Shown here piece after piece: positions 56,868 to 64,000 of a stretch of 64,000 nt of DNA. The stretch is from Planctomycetota bacterium. Its GTDB lineage: Bacteria; Planctomycetota; Planctomycetia; Pirellulales; PALSA-1355. The DNA lies in NCBI GenBank assembly GCA_003389325.1, contig QQVE01000002.1, forward strand, positions 62,001-126,000. Reading direction: 5' to 3'. Below the pieces are notes generated by a model. The model was not told where the DNA came from. It was given only the letters and a program-made list of their open reading frames with translations, and searched no databases. The position numbers and the translations under genes were made by a program. The first letter of the stretch is position 1, and the number at the start of each line of letters is the position of its first letter.

Positions 56868-58613
56868 CTAGTGCGTCGACCGCAGCAACCTCCCGAAGCG
56901 CTCGCGGCCGAACTCGGGGACGAACGCATCTCCCTCGTACGCCAACCGCCCGCCGACGAGGACTTGTCGCACGACGCCGTCGGAGCGCTTAACCATGCGC
57001 ATCGCCCCGTGCAGCCGCTCGTCGTAGTGCTCGATCGGCTCGCCGAGGCCGGTCTTGAGCTTCTCGGAGTCGACCACGATCACATCGGCCGTGGCTCCCG
57101 GACGCACGAAGCCGGTGTCGAGGCCCAGCCACTCGGCCGACATGCCGGTCAGCTTGTGAATCGCCTTCTCAATCGGCATCACTTCGGGATTGAGCAACAC
57201 CTGCTGCAGCATCTGCAGGCCGCCGTCCTGGAACGCCATGTTGCGAGCATGAGCGCCCGAGTCGTTGAAGCCGGGCAACGCGGTGTCGTGCGCGAACAAA
57301 CTGTGCCGCTGAGCCGGGCGGTCGTTCGTGACCACGGTCTTCCAGCGGATCGCCGAGTCGTGCTCGGCCAGCAGGTCCATGAACAGATCGAGCGGATCGC
57401 GGCCCGCGGCCGCCGCCAGCTCGGCGAACGACTTGCCGGCCTGGCCCTCGACCGGCGAGGACACGACCCACATGTCGTCCAGGTTGCGATGAAACACCCG
57501 TTGGCCCTTCGTCTCCCAATCGGCGCGAAAGGCCCGCCGAAAGGCCGGATCGGCGAACATTTGCCGCCGCTGCTCGCAGGTGGCGCTGATGGCTTCCACG
57601 CCCGTGGCAAACTCCTCGAACAGCGGCGTGTTCACCCCGTCGCAGTAGTTGAGGAACGGCTCGGCCAGGGTCTGCCAGCGGATGTTGGCGTTGAACAGCG
57701 TGTTGAGCACCTTGCCGCCGAGCGTGGCGATGCGCCATATCTTGCGGTCGGTCTTGACGTCCATGGCGGCCACGATCGTGGTGCGCAGCGACTTGCGGCC
57801 CACCCCCGTGCTGAGCCTGCCAAGGATGGCCACGGTGCGCTTGTTCAGCGCGTTGGGCGTGGCCTGCAGCACGCGATCGTTCTGCCGCACCACGTCGGCC
57901 AGCCTGCGGTACTCGCTCGGGTCGGCATGCTGCGAGGGGACCGAAATGCCGCGGAACGGCTCGCCGTCGAGGCGATGCCAGGGGAGCATGTCGATCGACA
58001 GCCCCACGTAGCCTTCGTCGAGGGCCTCTGCGACGATACCCTGCATCTGGCGCACTTCCTCGGGCTCGGCCTTCGACTCCTTCAGGCTGCGCTCCATGCC
58101 CATCACGTGAGCGCGCACGTTCGAGTGTCCCAGCAGCGTCGACACGTTGGGACCGATCGGCAGCGACTCGAGGTGCTGGTAGTACTCGCGCACTCCGTTC
58201 CAGGGCAGCTCGTCGCCGATCCAGCGCGAGAGCACGTCGCGCGGCAGGCTCTCCACGCGGCAGAACAGATCGAGCAGGTCCTTCTTCGACCCCAGCGCCG
58301 TCGACAGCGAGCAGTTGCCCATCACGACCGTCGTGACGCCGTGACGCACCGATTCTTCCAGGCCGGGCATGGCCTCGATTTCGGCGTCGTAGTGCGTGTG
58401 GATGTCGAGCATGCCGGGCATCACCCAGCAGCCGCCGGCGTCGATCTCGCGGCGGCCCGTCTGCTGCAATTTGGGGGCGACGGCCCGGACCTTGCCGCCG
58501 TCGATCGCCACGTCAGCCAGCGCGGCCGGCGAGCCCGCGCCGTCGTAAACGTTGCCGTTGCGGATGACGAGGTCGCAGTTGGCTGCGGTGGAAGAATCCG
58601 TGGTTGTCGACAT
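56868..58613 (-). CDS. N-acyl-D-amino-acid deacylase-family amidohydrolase
   Basis: This is a 581-residue D-aminoacylase-like amidohydrolase. Metal ligands are in DIHTHYD (His72, His74) and Cys101 in MGNCSLS, a cysteine ligand typical of this family. The N-terminal NGNVYDGAGSPAALADVAIDGG and the C-terminal GFVRPGATADVIVVD frame the fold. It deacylates N-acyl-D-amino acids or a related substrate. I chose ATG 58613, as an upstream ATG (58742) adds residues that look non-coding. It is divergent from the Mpo1-like gene. Confidence 0.87.
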   Translation of the reverse strand: MSTTTDSSTAANCDLVIRNGNVYDGAGSPAALADVAIDGGKVRAVAPKLQQTGRREIDAGGCWVMPGMLDIHTHYDAEIEAMPGLEESVRHGVTTVVMGNCSLSTALGSKKDLLDLFCRVESLPRDVLSRWIGDELPWNGVREYYQHLESLPIGPNVSTLLGHSNVRAHVMGMERSLKESKAEPEEVRQMQGIVAEALDEGYVGLSIDMLPWHRLDGEPFRGISVPSQHADPSEYRRLADVVRQNDRVLQATPNALNKRTVAILGRLSTGVGRKSLRTTIVAAMDVKTDRKIWRIATLGGKVLNTLFNANIRWQTLAEPFLNYCDGVNTPLFEEFATGVEAISATCEQRRQMFADPAFRRAFRADWETKGQRVFHRNLDDMWVVSSPVEGQAGKSFAELAAAAGRDPLDLFMDLLAEHDSAIRWKTVVTNDRPAQRHSLFAHDTALPGFNDSGAHARNMAFQDGGLQMLQQVLLNPEVMPIEKAIHKLTGMSAEWLGLDTGFVRPGATADVIVVDSEKLKTGLGEPIEHYDERLHGAMRMVKRSDGVVRQVLVGGRLAYEGDAFVPEFGRERFGRLLRSTH

Positions 58614-58789
58614 GAAACGCTCTCGCAGAAAACGCACGTACGGATGAGGTGATCCCTTTATTTTGCCCCCTCGGGGGGCGTTCGGCCAGAGGGTAATGGC
58701 AGCACGCGGCCACGGCGATATTGGTGGGGACGTGCGGGGCAATGTATGATGAAGGCGCTTCGAGTACCGTTTGGGCGGGAGAATCCACC

Positions 58790-59125
58790 ATGTCAGACCA
58801 GCGCATTCAAACCTTCGCCGAATTCTGGCCCTTCTACGTCCGCGAGCACTCGGTGCCGGCCTGCCGGGCGCTGCACTTCATCGGCAGCACGCTGTCGCTG
58901 GTGGTGATCGCCGCGGCCATCTTCTATAGCCCCTGGCTGCTCATCGCCGCCCCGTTCGTGGGCTACGGCTTCGCCTGGTTCGGCCACTTCTTCATCGAGA
59001 AGAACAAGCCGGCCAGCTTCAAGTACCCGCTGTGGTCGTTCATCGCCGACTGGAAGATGTGGGCCATGATGCTCGTCGGCAAGATGGGCAGCGAGGTCGA
59101 ACGGTCGCACGCCCTGGCCAAGTAG
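58790..59125 (+). CDS. Mpo1-like (DUF962) membrane protein
   Basis: The 111-residue protein has two hydrophobic segments. It has the family signature FYVREHSVPACRALHFIGS, then GYGFAWFGHFFIEKNKPASFKYP. The conserved His residues in these motifs bind iron in Mpo1, which oxidises 2-hydroxy fatty acids during sphingoid-base breakdown. The bacterial role is not known to me. The start ATG 58790 is chosen because this motif begins within 15 residues. It is convergent with the TIM-barrel gene. Confidence 0.88.
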   Translation: MSDQRIQTFAEFWPFYVREHSVPACRALHFIGSTLSLVVIAAAIFYSPWLLIAAPFVGYGFAWFGHFFIEKNKPASFKYPLWSFIADWKMWAMMLVGKMGSEVERSHALAK

Positions 59126-59164
59126 TTCGCGCCACGCTGCCGCCATCGCGATGACCAGGCGTGC

Positions 59165-60175
59165 CTACTGGTAAATCGGGTCCAGCGTTTCCTCGATATA
59201 CCCCATCGCCACGCGCCAGCTCTCGGGCACCGAGACGCGGATCGTGTCCAAATCGTGGTTGATCCAGCCGCGGTAGTGGTGGTCGGCCAGCAACTGCATC
59301 AAGGGCACGAAGTCGATCTGTCCCAGTCCCAGCTCGAAGATCGCGTTGTAGAACTTGCCCGAGTCCGAGTCGCCGGCGTAGCGGCGGCCGTTGGGAGCCA
59401 CGTAGTCGTCGCTGGTCGGATTGAGCGTGGCGTCCTTGAAGTCGGTGTACACCAGCCGGTCGATCGATTTCTTGTACGTGGCCAACACGTTGCAACCGCC
59501 CAGCAGCAGGTGGGCCGAATCCCAGGCGCAGAACACATACCGCGGGTCCGTGCCCTCGAGAAAGTGATCGACCTGCTCCTGGTTCTCGATCAGCGTGTTG
59601 GTGTGATTGTGCAGGCCCATGCGAATGCCGTATTCTTCGACGGCCATCTTTCCCATTTCGCCCAGGAACTTGTACGAATCGTTCAGTGCCTGCTTCTCTT
59701 CGGCGCCGGCCGCCAATCCGGGCGGAAAGAAGACCATCGCCGTGGCGCCGTACTGCTTGTGCGCGGCCAGCGCCTGCCGGGCCCGGGCGAGAATGTCGGC
59801 GTGCTGGCTCTTGTCGTAATACTGCCCGCCAAACGACACGGTCGAAAATCGCAGCCCGCGCGCGGCCAGCTCCTCGCCGTACTGCTCGATGGAAAGTTTG
59901 TTCCGTTCCAGGATGCCGGGAAAGCCGGTCAGTCGCACGCCGTTGAATCCGCCCGCCGCGGTTTCGTCCAGAATCTTCGTCAGCGGTAGCGGCTCGCCCG
60001 GCGGAGTGACCGGCCCCCAGCAGCCGGTCGACACGGCATACAGGATGTTGGGCCGCTCGCGGGGATGCTTCGTTTCGCCCTCGGCGGCCAGCATCCGCGG
60101 CGCTCGCCCGACAGCACTCGCTCCGACGGCCAGCGCCGCACTCTTGAGAAACGTTCTGCGGCTCGGTCGGCTCAT
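59165..60175 (-). CDS. Tat-exported sugar phosphate isomerase/epimerase-like TIM barrel
   Basis: The 336-residue protein opens SRRTFLKSAALAVGASAVG, a Tat signal, and continues as an AP-endonuclease-type TIM barrel with ISTGC-like and VFFPPGL, MGLHNHTNT and VFCAWDSAHLL motifs. Metal-binding His and Glu occur in GLHNHTN, WDSAHL and YTDFKD. It is a xylose-isomerase-like protein of the planctomycete type with unknown substrate. It lies 26 bases after the amidohydrolase on the same strand, so they are likely one transcript. Confidence 0.87.
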   Translation of the reverse strand: MSRPSRRTFLKSAALAVGASAVGRAPRMLAAEGETKHPRERPNILYAVSTGCWGPVTPPGEPLPLTKILDETAAGGFNGVRLTGFPGILERNKLSIEQYGEELAARGLRFSTVSFGGQYYDKSQHADILARARQALAAHKQYGATAMVFFPPGLAAGAEEKQALNDSYKFLGEMGKMAVEEYGIRMGLHNHTNTLIENQEQVDHFLEGTDPRYVFCAWDSAHLLLGGCNVLATYKKSIDRLVYTDFKDATLNPTSDDYVAPNGRRYAGDSDSGKFYNAIFELGLGQIDFVPLMQLLADHHYRGWINHDLDTIRVSVPESWRVAMGYIEETLDPIYQ

Positions 60176-60201
60176 GGCGGTGGCCTCCCTATCGAGGGTC
60201 G

Positions 60202-61143
60202 CTAGGTCGCTTGAAACGGCCACAACTTCAGCGCCGTCTCGCCCAGGATCCAACGGCGGTCGTCGTCGTTGAAGAACTTGATCTCGTCGCGATACAGGGC
60301 CAGCGCCTTGCGGTAGCGGCAGTAGTCCTCGACCGCCGGCCAGTCCGTGCCCCACATCAGCCGCTCGGGCCCAAACGCGTCGTACAGCTTGCGCACCTGG
60401 TCGTGGGTATCGCGGTAGGGATACTCCTGCTTCGATAGCAGCCACAAGTGGCTCAGCTTCACGTATACCCGAGGATACCGGGCCAGTGCCAGCAGCTTCT
60501 TGAGCTCGTCCGGCTGATCGATCGGGCAATCGGCCATGTGGTCGATACACACGTCGAGCCGGCCGTCGTGCCGCCGGATCACCTGCTCGACGTCGGGAAT
60601 CCGCGTGATCGGGCAGAGGATGCACATCGGCACTTCGAGCTCGGCCGCGCGGTTCCAGATGGCGTCCATCCGCGGCCGATCGTTGATCCAATCGCCGCCG
60701 GGCCCCGTGCCGGGACTCAGCCGCACGCCGCGCAACCCGGCCGCCACCCAGCGCTCGAGCTCGGAAGTGGCCTCTGGGCTCTCGGGATCGACGCGGCACA
60801 CACCTTCGAAGTGCTTGGGATCGGCCTGCACGCAGTCGGCCGCGTAGCGGCAATCCCAGCGGTAATAGATGACGTGGACGATCACCGTCTTTTCCACGCC
60901 GTGCTGCTGCATTTGCGCCAGCAGCATCTCGGGCGTGGCGTCTTCTTTCGGCGGCGACTTCAGATCCTCGGGCCAGGGATATCGCGGATCGTCCTTCCAA
61001 ACGTGCACGTGCGGGTCGATGATGCGAAAGGGTTTGCTGCTGTCGGCCATCGCCGGATTCTCCCACCCACGCAATCCGGCGCCGACCAACCCCGCGGCCG
61101 AGGCCCGTCGCAACCAATCGCGTCGCGAAAGCTGAGGATGCAT
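60202..61143 (-). CDS. Tat-exported amidohydrolase (PF04909-type TIM barrel)
   Basis: This 313-residue protein has a Tat signal (SRRDWLRRASAAGLVG) and start at ATG 61143, immediately before it. The metal-binding DPHVHVW, a conserved His in CIDHMAD and the terminal WGTDWPAVED place it among PF04909 amidohydrolases, including decarboxylase-like and lactonase-like members. It may hydrolyse a lactone or decarboxylate an aromatic acid outside the cytoplasm. It is transcribed with the downstream TIM-barrel gene. Confidence 0.9.
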   Translation of the reverse strand: MHPQLSRRDWLRRASAAGLVGAGLRGWENPAMADSSKPFRIIDPHVHVWKDDPRYPWPEDLKSPPKEDATPEMLLAQMQQHGVEKTVIVHVIYYRWDCRYAADCVQADPKHFEGVCRVDPESPEATSELERWVAAGLRGVRLSPGTGPGGDWINDRPRMDAIWNRAAELEVPMCILCPITRIPDVEQVIRRHDGRLDVCIDHMADCPIDQPDELKKLLALARYPRVYVKLSHLWLLSKQEYPYRDTHDQVRKLYDAFGPERLMWGTDWPAVEDYCRYRKALALYRDEIKFFNDDDRRWILGETALKLWPFQAT

Positions 61144-61311
61144 CGTCACCGGTCGTTCTCCCCTACGAGCACATCCGCCTGAGCCGCAATATAGGCACTG
61201 GTTGTGGCCGAGGCAAACACGCGCGCGATGGCGCTTGTGCGTCTCAGCGTTTGTGGTCCAATCACACGCGGTGTTTGCGGGACCGGCAATGTTCAAGAAG
61301 CAGAACGAAGC

Positions 61312-62028
61312 ATGAAGAAAGCGATCGTCGTCGGCGCATCCTCCGGAATCGGACGTGCGCTAAGCTGCAAGTTGGCCGCCGAGGGATACGCCCTGGGACT
61401 GATGGCGCGGCGCAAGCCGCTGCTGGACGAGCTGCAAGCGGAACTCGGCCCCGAAGCGCGCGTTCGACCGACGGACGTCGCCGCCACCGATGCCGCGATG
61501 ACGGACCTGCGCGCGTTGATCCAGGAGATGGACGGCGTGGAGCTGATCGTGATTTGCGCGGGCGTCGGCCACCTGAATCCCGAGCTCGACTGGGGGCAGG
61601 AGCGCGAGACGATCGATGTGAACGTGACGGGGTTTTGCGCTTTGGCAAACGTGGCCATGCATCACTTCGGCCAGCGCGGCTCGGGGCACCTAGTGAACAT
61701 CTCGTCGATCTCGGCGCTGCGGGGCGGGCGGCATGCTCCAGCCTACAACGCGTCCAAGGCCTTCGAGTCGAGCTACATGGAAGCCCTGCGGGGTCGCAAT
61801 GCCCACCAGCAGGCCGACGTCTGCGTCACCGACATCCAGCCCGGGTTTGTCGACACGCCGATGGCCAAGAGCCCCGACAAGTTCTGGGTGGCCACGCCCG
61901 AGGAGGCCGCGCGGCAGATCTACCGGGCCATCCGGGCCCGCCGCAGCCACGCCTACGTGACCCGCCGCTGGCGGCTGATCGCCTGGCTGCTGAAGTGCCT
62001 GCCCAACGCGCTGTACGACCGCATGTAG
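61312..62028 (+). CDS. Short-chain dehydrogenase/reductase
   Basis: This is a 238-residue SDR oxidoreductase. The NAD(P) motif GASSGIGRAL, the NAG-like CAGVGHLN, the catalytic Ser in NISSIS and the YNASK motif are all present. The Arg pair after GLMA (MARR) suggests NADPH preference. The C-terminal hydrophobic segment (WRLIAWLLKCLPNALYD) may attach to membranes. ATG 61312 is chosen because MKKAIVVGASSG follows; the in-frame ATG at 61204 is implausible. It is divergent from the amidohydrolase and convergent with the enolase-family gene. Confidence 0.92.
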   Translation: MKKAIVVGASSGIGRALSCKLAAEGYALGLMARRKPLLDELQAELGPEARVRPTDVAATDAAMTDLRALIQEMDGVELIVICAGVGHLNPELDWGQERETIDVNVTGFCALANVAMHHFGQRGSGHLVNISSISALRGGRHAPAYNASKAFESSYMEALRGRNAHQQADVCVTDIQPGFVDTPMAKSPDKFWVATPEEAARQIYRAIRARRSHAYVTRRWRLIAWLLKCLPNALYDRM

Positions 62029-62033
62029 CCGCT

Positions 62034-63203
62034 TCACGGGTCGGCAGCGAAGCCGGCCAGCGCTTTGCGGTTGAGCTCGATGCCCAGGCCCGGCGCCTCG
62101 GGCAGCTTAAGCACGCCGTCGACGATCTCGAACTCCTGCTCGACCAGCTCGCGCCGCAGGGCCGATTCGGAGAGCGCTGCCGGCAGAAACTCGATGTACG
62201 GGCAGACCGTGGTGGACGCTGCCACATGGGCGCTGGCTGCGATGCCGATAGCGCTCTTCCAACAATGCGGCACGACGAGCCGATTACGCTCTTCAGCGAT
62301 GCGGCACACGCGGCGGGCCTCGGTAAATCCGCCCACGCGACCGACGTCGGGTTGCAGCACGTCGACTTTGCCGCGATCGGCCAGGTCGAGAAACTCCCAG
62401 TGCGTGTTCTGCCACTCGCCCGCGGCAATCGGAATCGGCGAATGTTCGTGCAGGTAGGCATGCCCGGCGAGATCGTCGATGTCGATCGGCGTCTCGACGA
62501 AGAAGAGATTGTAGGGCGCCAGTTGCTCGAGCACCTGCAACGCGTGCTCGGCGCTGGGCCAGGCGTAGGCCACGTCGACCATCAGCGTAAAGTCGTCTCC
62601 GACCGCCCGGCGGCAGGCGGCGACCATCTCCACGCCCTCGGCGTCATCGGCCTGCAGGCCGTTGTGGCTGTAAGGGCCGTTGATGCACACTTCGAGCTTC
62701 GCTGCGCGAAATCCCATCGCCTGCACGCGCTGGCACTTTTCGACGAGCGACGCGCGCTGCTCGGCCACCGTATCGCCCGCGGGCAACAACGAGGCATAGG
62801 GCACGACGGGCCGGCCGCTGGCTCCCAGCAACTGATAGATAGGCTTGCCGGTCGCTTTGCCCCACAGGTCCCACAGCGCCATGTCCAGCGCGCCCAACGC
62901 GCAGATCACTGCTCCGCGGCGTCCGGTCATCTTCGAGCCACTGTAGAGCCGCTGCCACGCGGCTTCCGGATCGAGCGGGTCGCAGCCGATGAGCATCTCT
63001 TCGAGCCCGAGCCCCATGCAATGCGTGCCCCGGGCGCGAATGCACTCGCGGGCCACCCAGGGGTTGGTGTCGGTTTCGCCGATCCCCGTCAGGCCCTCGT
63101 CGGTGTGCACTTCGACGACCAGATCGTCTTGAGCCGAGGAGCAAGCCCGCGCGTCGTAGTTGGGAATGAGGAGGACGTGGCAGTCGATCCGGATAATCTT
63201 CAT
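62034..63203 (-). CDS. Mandelate racemase/muconate-lactonizing-type enolase-superfamily enzyme
   Basis: This 389-residue enolase-superfamily protein has an N-terminal capping domain (residues 1-125) and a barrel. The barrel's magnesium ligands lie in FTLMVDVAYAW (Asp), FFVETP (Glu) and AAGEWQN (Glu). The acid/base region reads AAKLEV, so the family KxK has Glu in the second position, while a His is kept in VVPHCWKSA. Such enzymes dehydrate or isomerise acid sugars. The changed second base hints at a variant chemistry. The stop is six bases from the SDR stop. Confidence 0.88.
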   Translation of the reverse strand: MKIIRIDCHVLLIPNYDARACSSAQDDLVVEVHTDEGLTGIGETDTNPWVARECIRARGTHCMGLGLEEMLIGCDPLDPEAAWQRLYSGSKMTGRRGAVICALGALDMALWDLWGKATGKPIYQLLGASGRPVVPYASLLPAGDTVAEQRASLVEKCQRVQAMGFRAAKLEVCINGPYSHNGLQADDAEGVEMVAACRRAVGDDFTLMVDVAYAWPSAEHALQVLEQLAPYNLFFVETPIDIDDLAGHAYLHEHSPIPIAAGEWQNTHWEFLDLADRGKVDVLQPDVGRVGGFTEARRVCRIAEERNRLVVPHCWKSAIGIAASAHVAASTTVCPYIEFLPAALSESALRRELVEQEFEIVDGVLKLPEAPGLGIELNRKALAGFAADP

Positions 63204-63408
63204 CGAGCCGTGAGCCAGGTGGAATCGCTGTGCAAGGTTGTCTCACATGATGCCCCGCACGCGACCCGGCGTCTACGGCTACGGCGGAATTGCCCGCCCT
63301 TACAGGTAGCGCTTCGAATTACTCGACACCGTTTCGCCAGCCGATTACTCTGAAGCTCGCAATGGAGCGTATTGGCTTCGATTCGTGCCCCGCCCGAAGG
63401 AGTGTTCC

Positions 63409-64000
63409 GTGTTGAAGACCTGCTGTCGATATGGTTTCGTCCTGCTCTCCGCGTGTGCCTCGATTTCTGCGGCGACAGCGGCCGAACCCGGCGAGGACAT
63501 CCAGAAGCTGCTGCTGCGCGATTGGCAGCCGCGTTCGATGATGGTCACCGACGTCACCGAGATCGAGCGGCCGATGTTCCCCGTCATCGACGTGCACAAC
63601 CACCTGGGCGGCGGAAAGCCCACGCTGACGCCCGATCGTGTTGCCGGGTATTTGAAGGAGATGAACGCGGCGGGCGTACAGACGGTGGTGAACCTCGATG
63701 GCGGTTGGGGCGATCGGCTCCGCGAGACGCTTGCCGCGCTCGACGAGGCCCATCCCGGCCGCTTCCTGACCTTTGCCCTGATCAACTTCGAAGGCATCGA
63801 CGAATCGGACTGGACCGAGCGCGAGGTCAAACGGCTCAAGGAGAGCTTTGCAGCGGGAGCCAAGGGACTCAAGTTTCACAAGAGCCTGGGGCTAACCGTG
63901 CGCTACAAGGACGGCCGTTTGATGCCGGTCGACGACCCGAAGCTCGATCCCGTTTGGGCAACCTGCGCCGAGTACGACCGGCCCGTGATGATCCACACTT
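63409..64000 (+). CDS. Secreted amidohydrolase, 3'-truncated
   Basis: The 5' end of a gene running beyond the window is visible: about 197 residues. I place the start at GTG 63409, six bases after AAGGAG. It has a signal peptide (CCRYGFVLLSACASISAATA) and a conserved VIDVHNHLG with His63 and His65, the metal-binding opening of PF04909-type amidohydrolases. Later GLKFHKSLGL carries another expected His. The catalytic Asp lies outside the window. Its context with other amidohydrolases suggests a common planctomycete hydrolase family. Confidence 0.85.
   Translation, partial: MLKTCCRYGFVLLSACASISAATAAEPGEDIQKLLLRDWQPRSMMVTDVTEIERPMFPVIDVHNHLGGGKPTLTPDRVAGYLKEMNAAGVQTVVNLDGGWGDRLRETLAALDEAHPGRFLTFALINFEGIDESDWTEREVKRLKESFAAGAKGLKFHKSLGLTVRYKDGRLMPVDDPKLDPVWATCAEYDRPVMIHT

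Overview
The window is a GC-rich bacterial chromosome segment (roughly 65% by eye) from a planctomycete, most likely of the Pirellulales type. The evidence is internal. It carries a sulfatase with a CxPxR formylglycine site, a DUF1501 protein, and haem-binding/beta-propeller dehydrogenases of planctomycete style. It also has an exported protein with an LEDR-type N-terminus (LEPR-like) and a dockerin-like C-terminus, small membrane proteins with NPYRSP or FSL N-terminal motifs, and many Tat-type signal peptides. No tRNA, rRNA, CRISPR array, prophage or replication origin was seen.

Bases 1-13500 hold a CoA-thioester catabolic island: the 3' end of an acyl-CoA ligase, a methylglutaconyl-CoA-hydratase-like crotonase, an isovaleryl-CoA-dehydrogenase-like enzyme, both subunits of a biotin-dependent acyl-CoA carboxylase, an AtuA-family (DUF1446) protein and a CaiB-type CoA transferase. 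The set matches the logic of leucine/isovalerate (liu) or acyclic terpene (atu) degradation. An unrecognised five-helix membrane protein is wedged between the two carboxylase subunit genes. Two SUKH (SMI1/KNR4) genes sit inside the island. Bases 13600-16450 carry a RimB-like retropepsin, an AstE/aspartoacylase-like zinc hydrolase and a RimK-like ATP-grasp ligase with a C-terminal TrkA-C domain, which together look like a peptide-tag write/erase set.

Bases 16770-46190 are a mosaic of secreted and metabolic genes: a large membrane protein, a cyclase/formamidase, a second crotonase, a CDP-alcohol phosphatidyltransferase, a penicillin-acylase-like Ntn hydrolase and two acetyltransferases. They are followed by a 1324-residue isomerase/haem/propeller/azurin fusion coupled to an amidohydrolase, an ACE-like M2 peptidase, a tri-haem sugar dehydrogenase, a CocE-like hydrolase, an NRDE protein, an FGGY kinase beside a sphingosine-phosphate-lyase-like enzyme, a beta-helix protein, a D-threonine-aldolase-like enzyme, a membrane-anchored glycerophosphodiesterase and MgtE. 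Bases 46450-64000 contain hflK-hflC, a two-subunit molybdenum hydroxylase, the LEDR protein, a REP-associated transposase flanked by two REPINs, several amidohydrolases and TIM-barrel proteins, an Mpo1-like protein, an SDR and an enolase-superfamily enzyme.

Three unrelated families of intergenic inverted repeats are visible: the RAYT-linked REPINs, three long GC-rich hairpins at 33.9, 36.6 and 39.8 kb, and G-quadruplex-like G/C-run repeats around 18.1-19.1 kb. In each family at least one copy overlaps the stop codon of a neighbouring gene. Function calls rest on motifs and context read by eye; no database search was possible.
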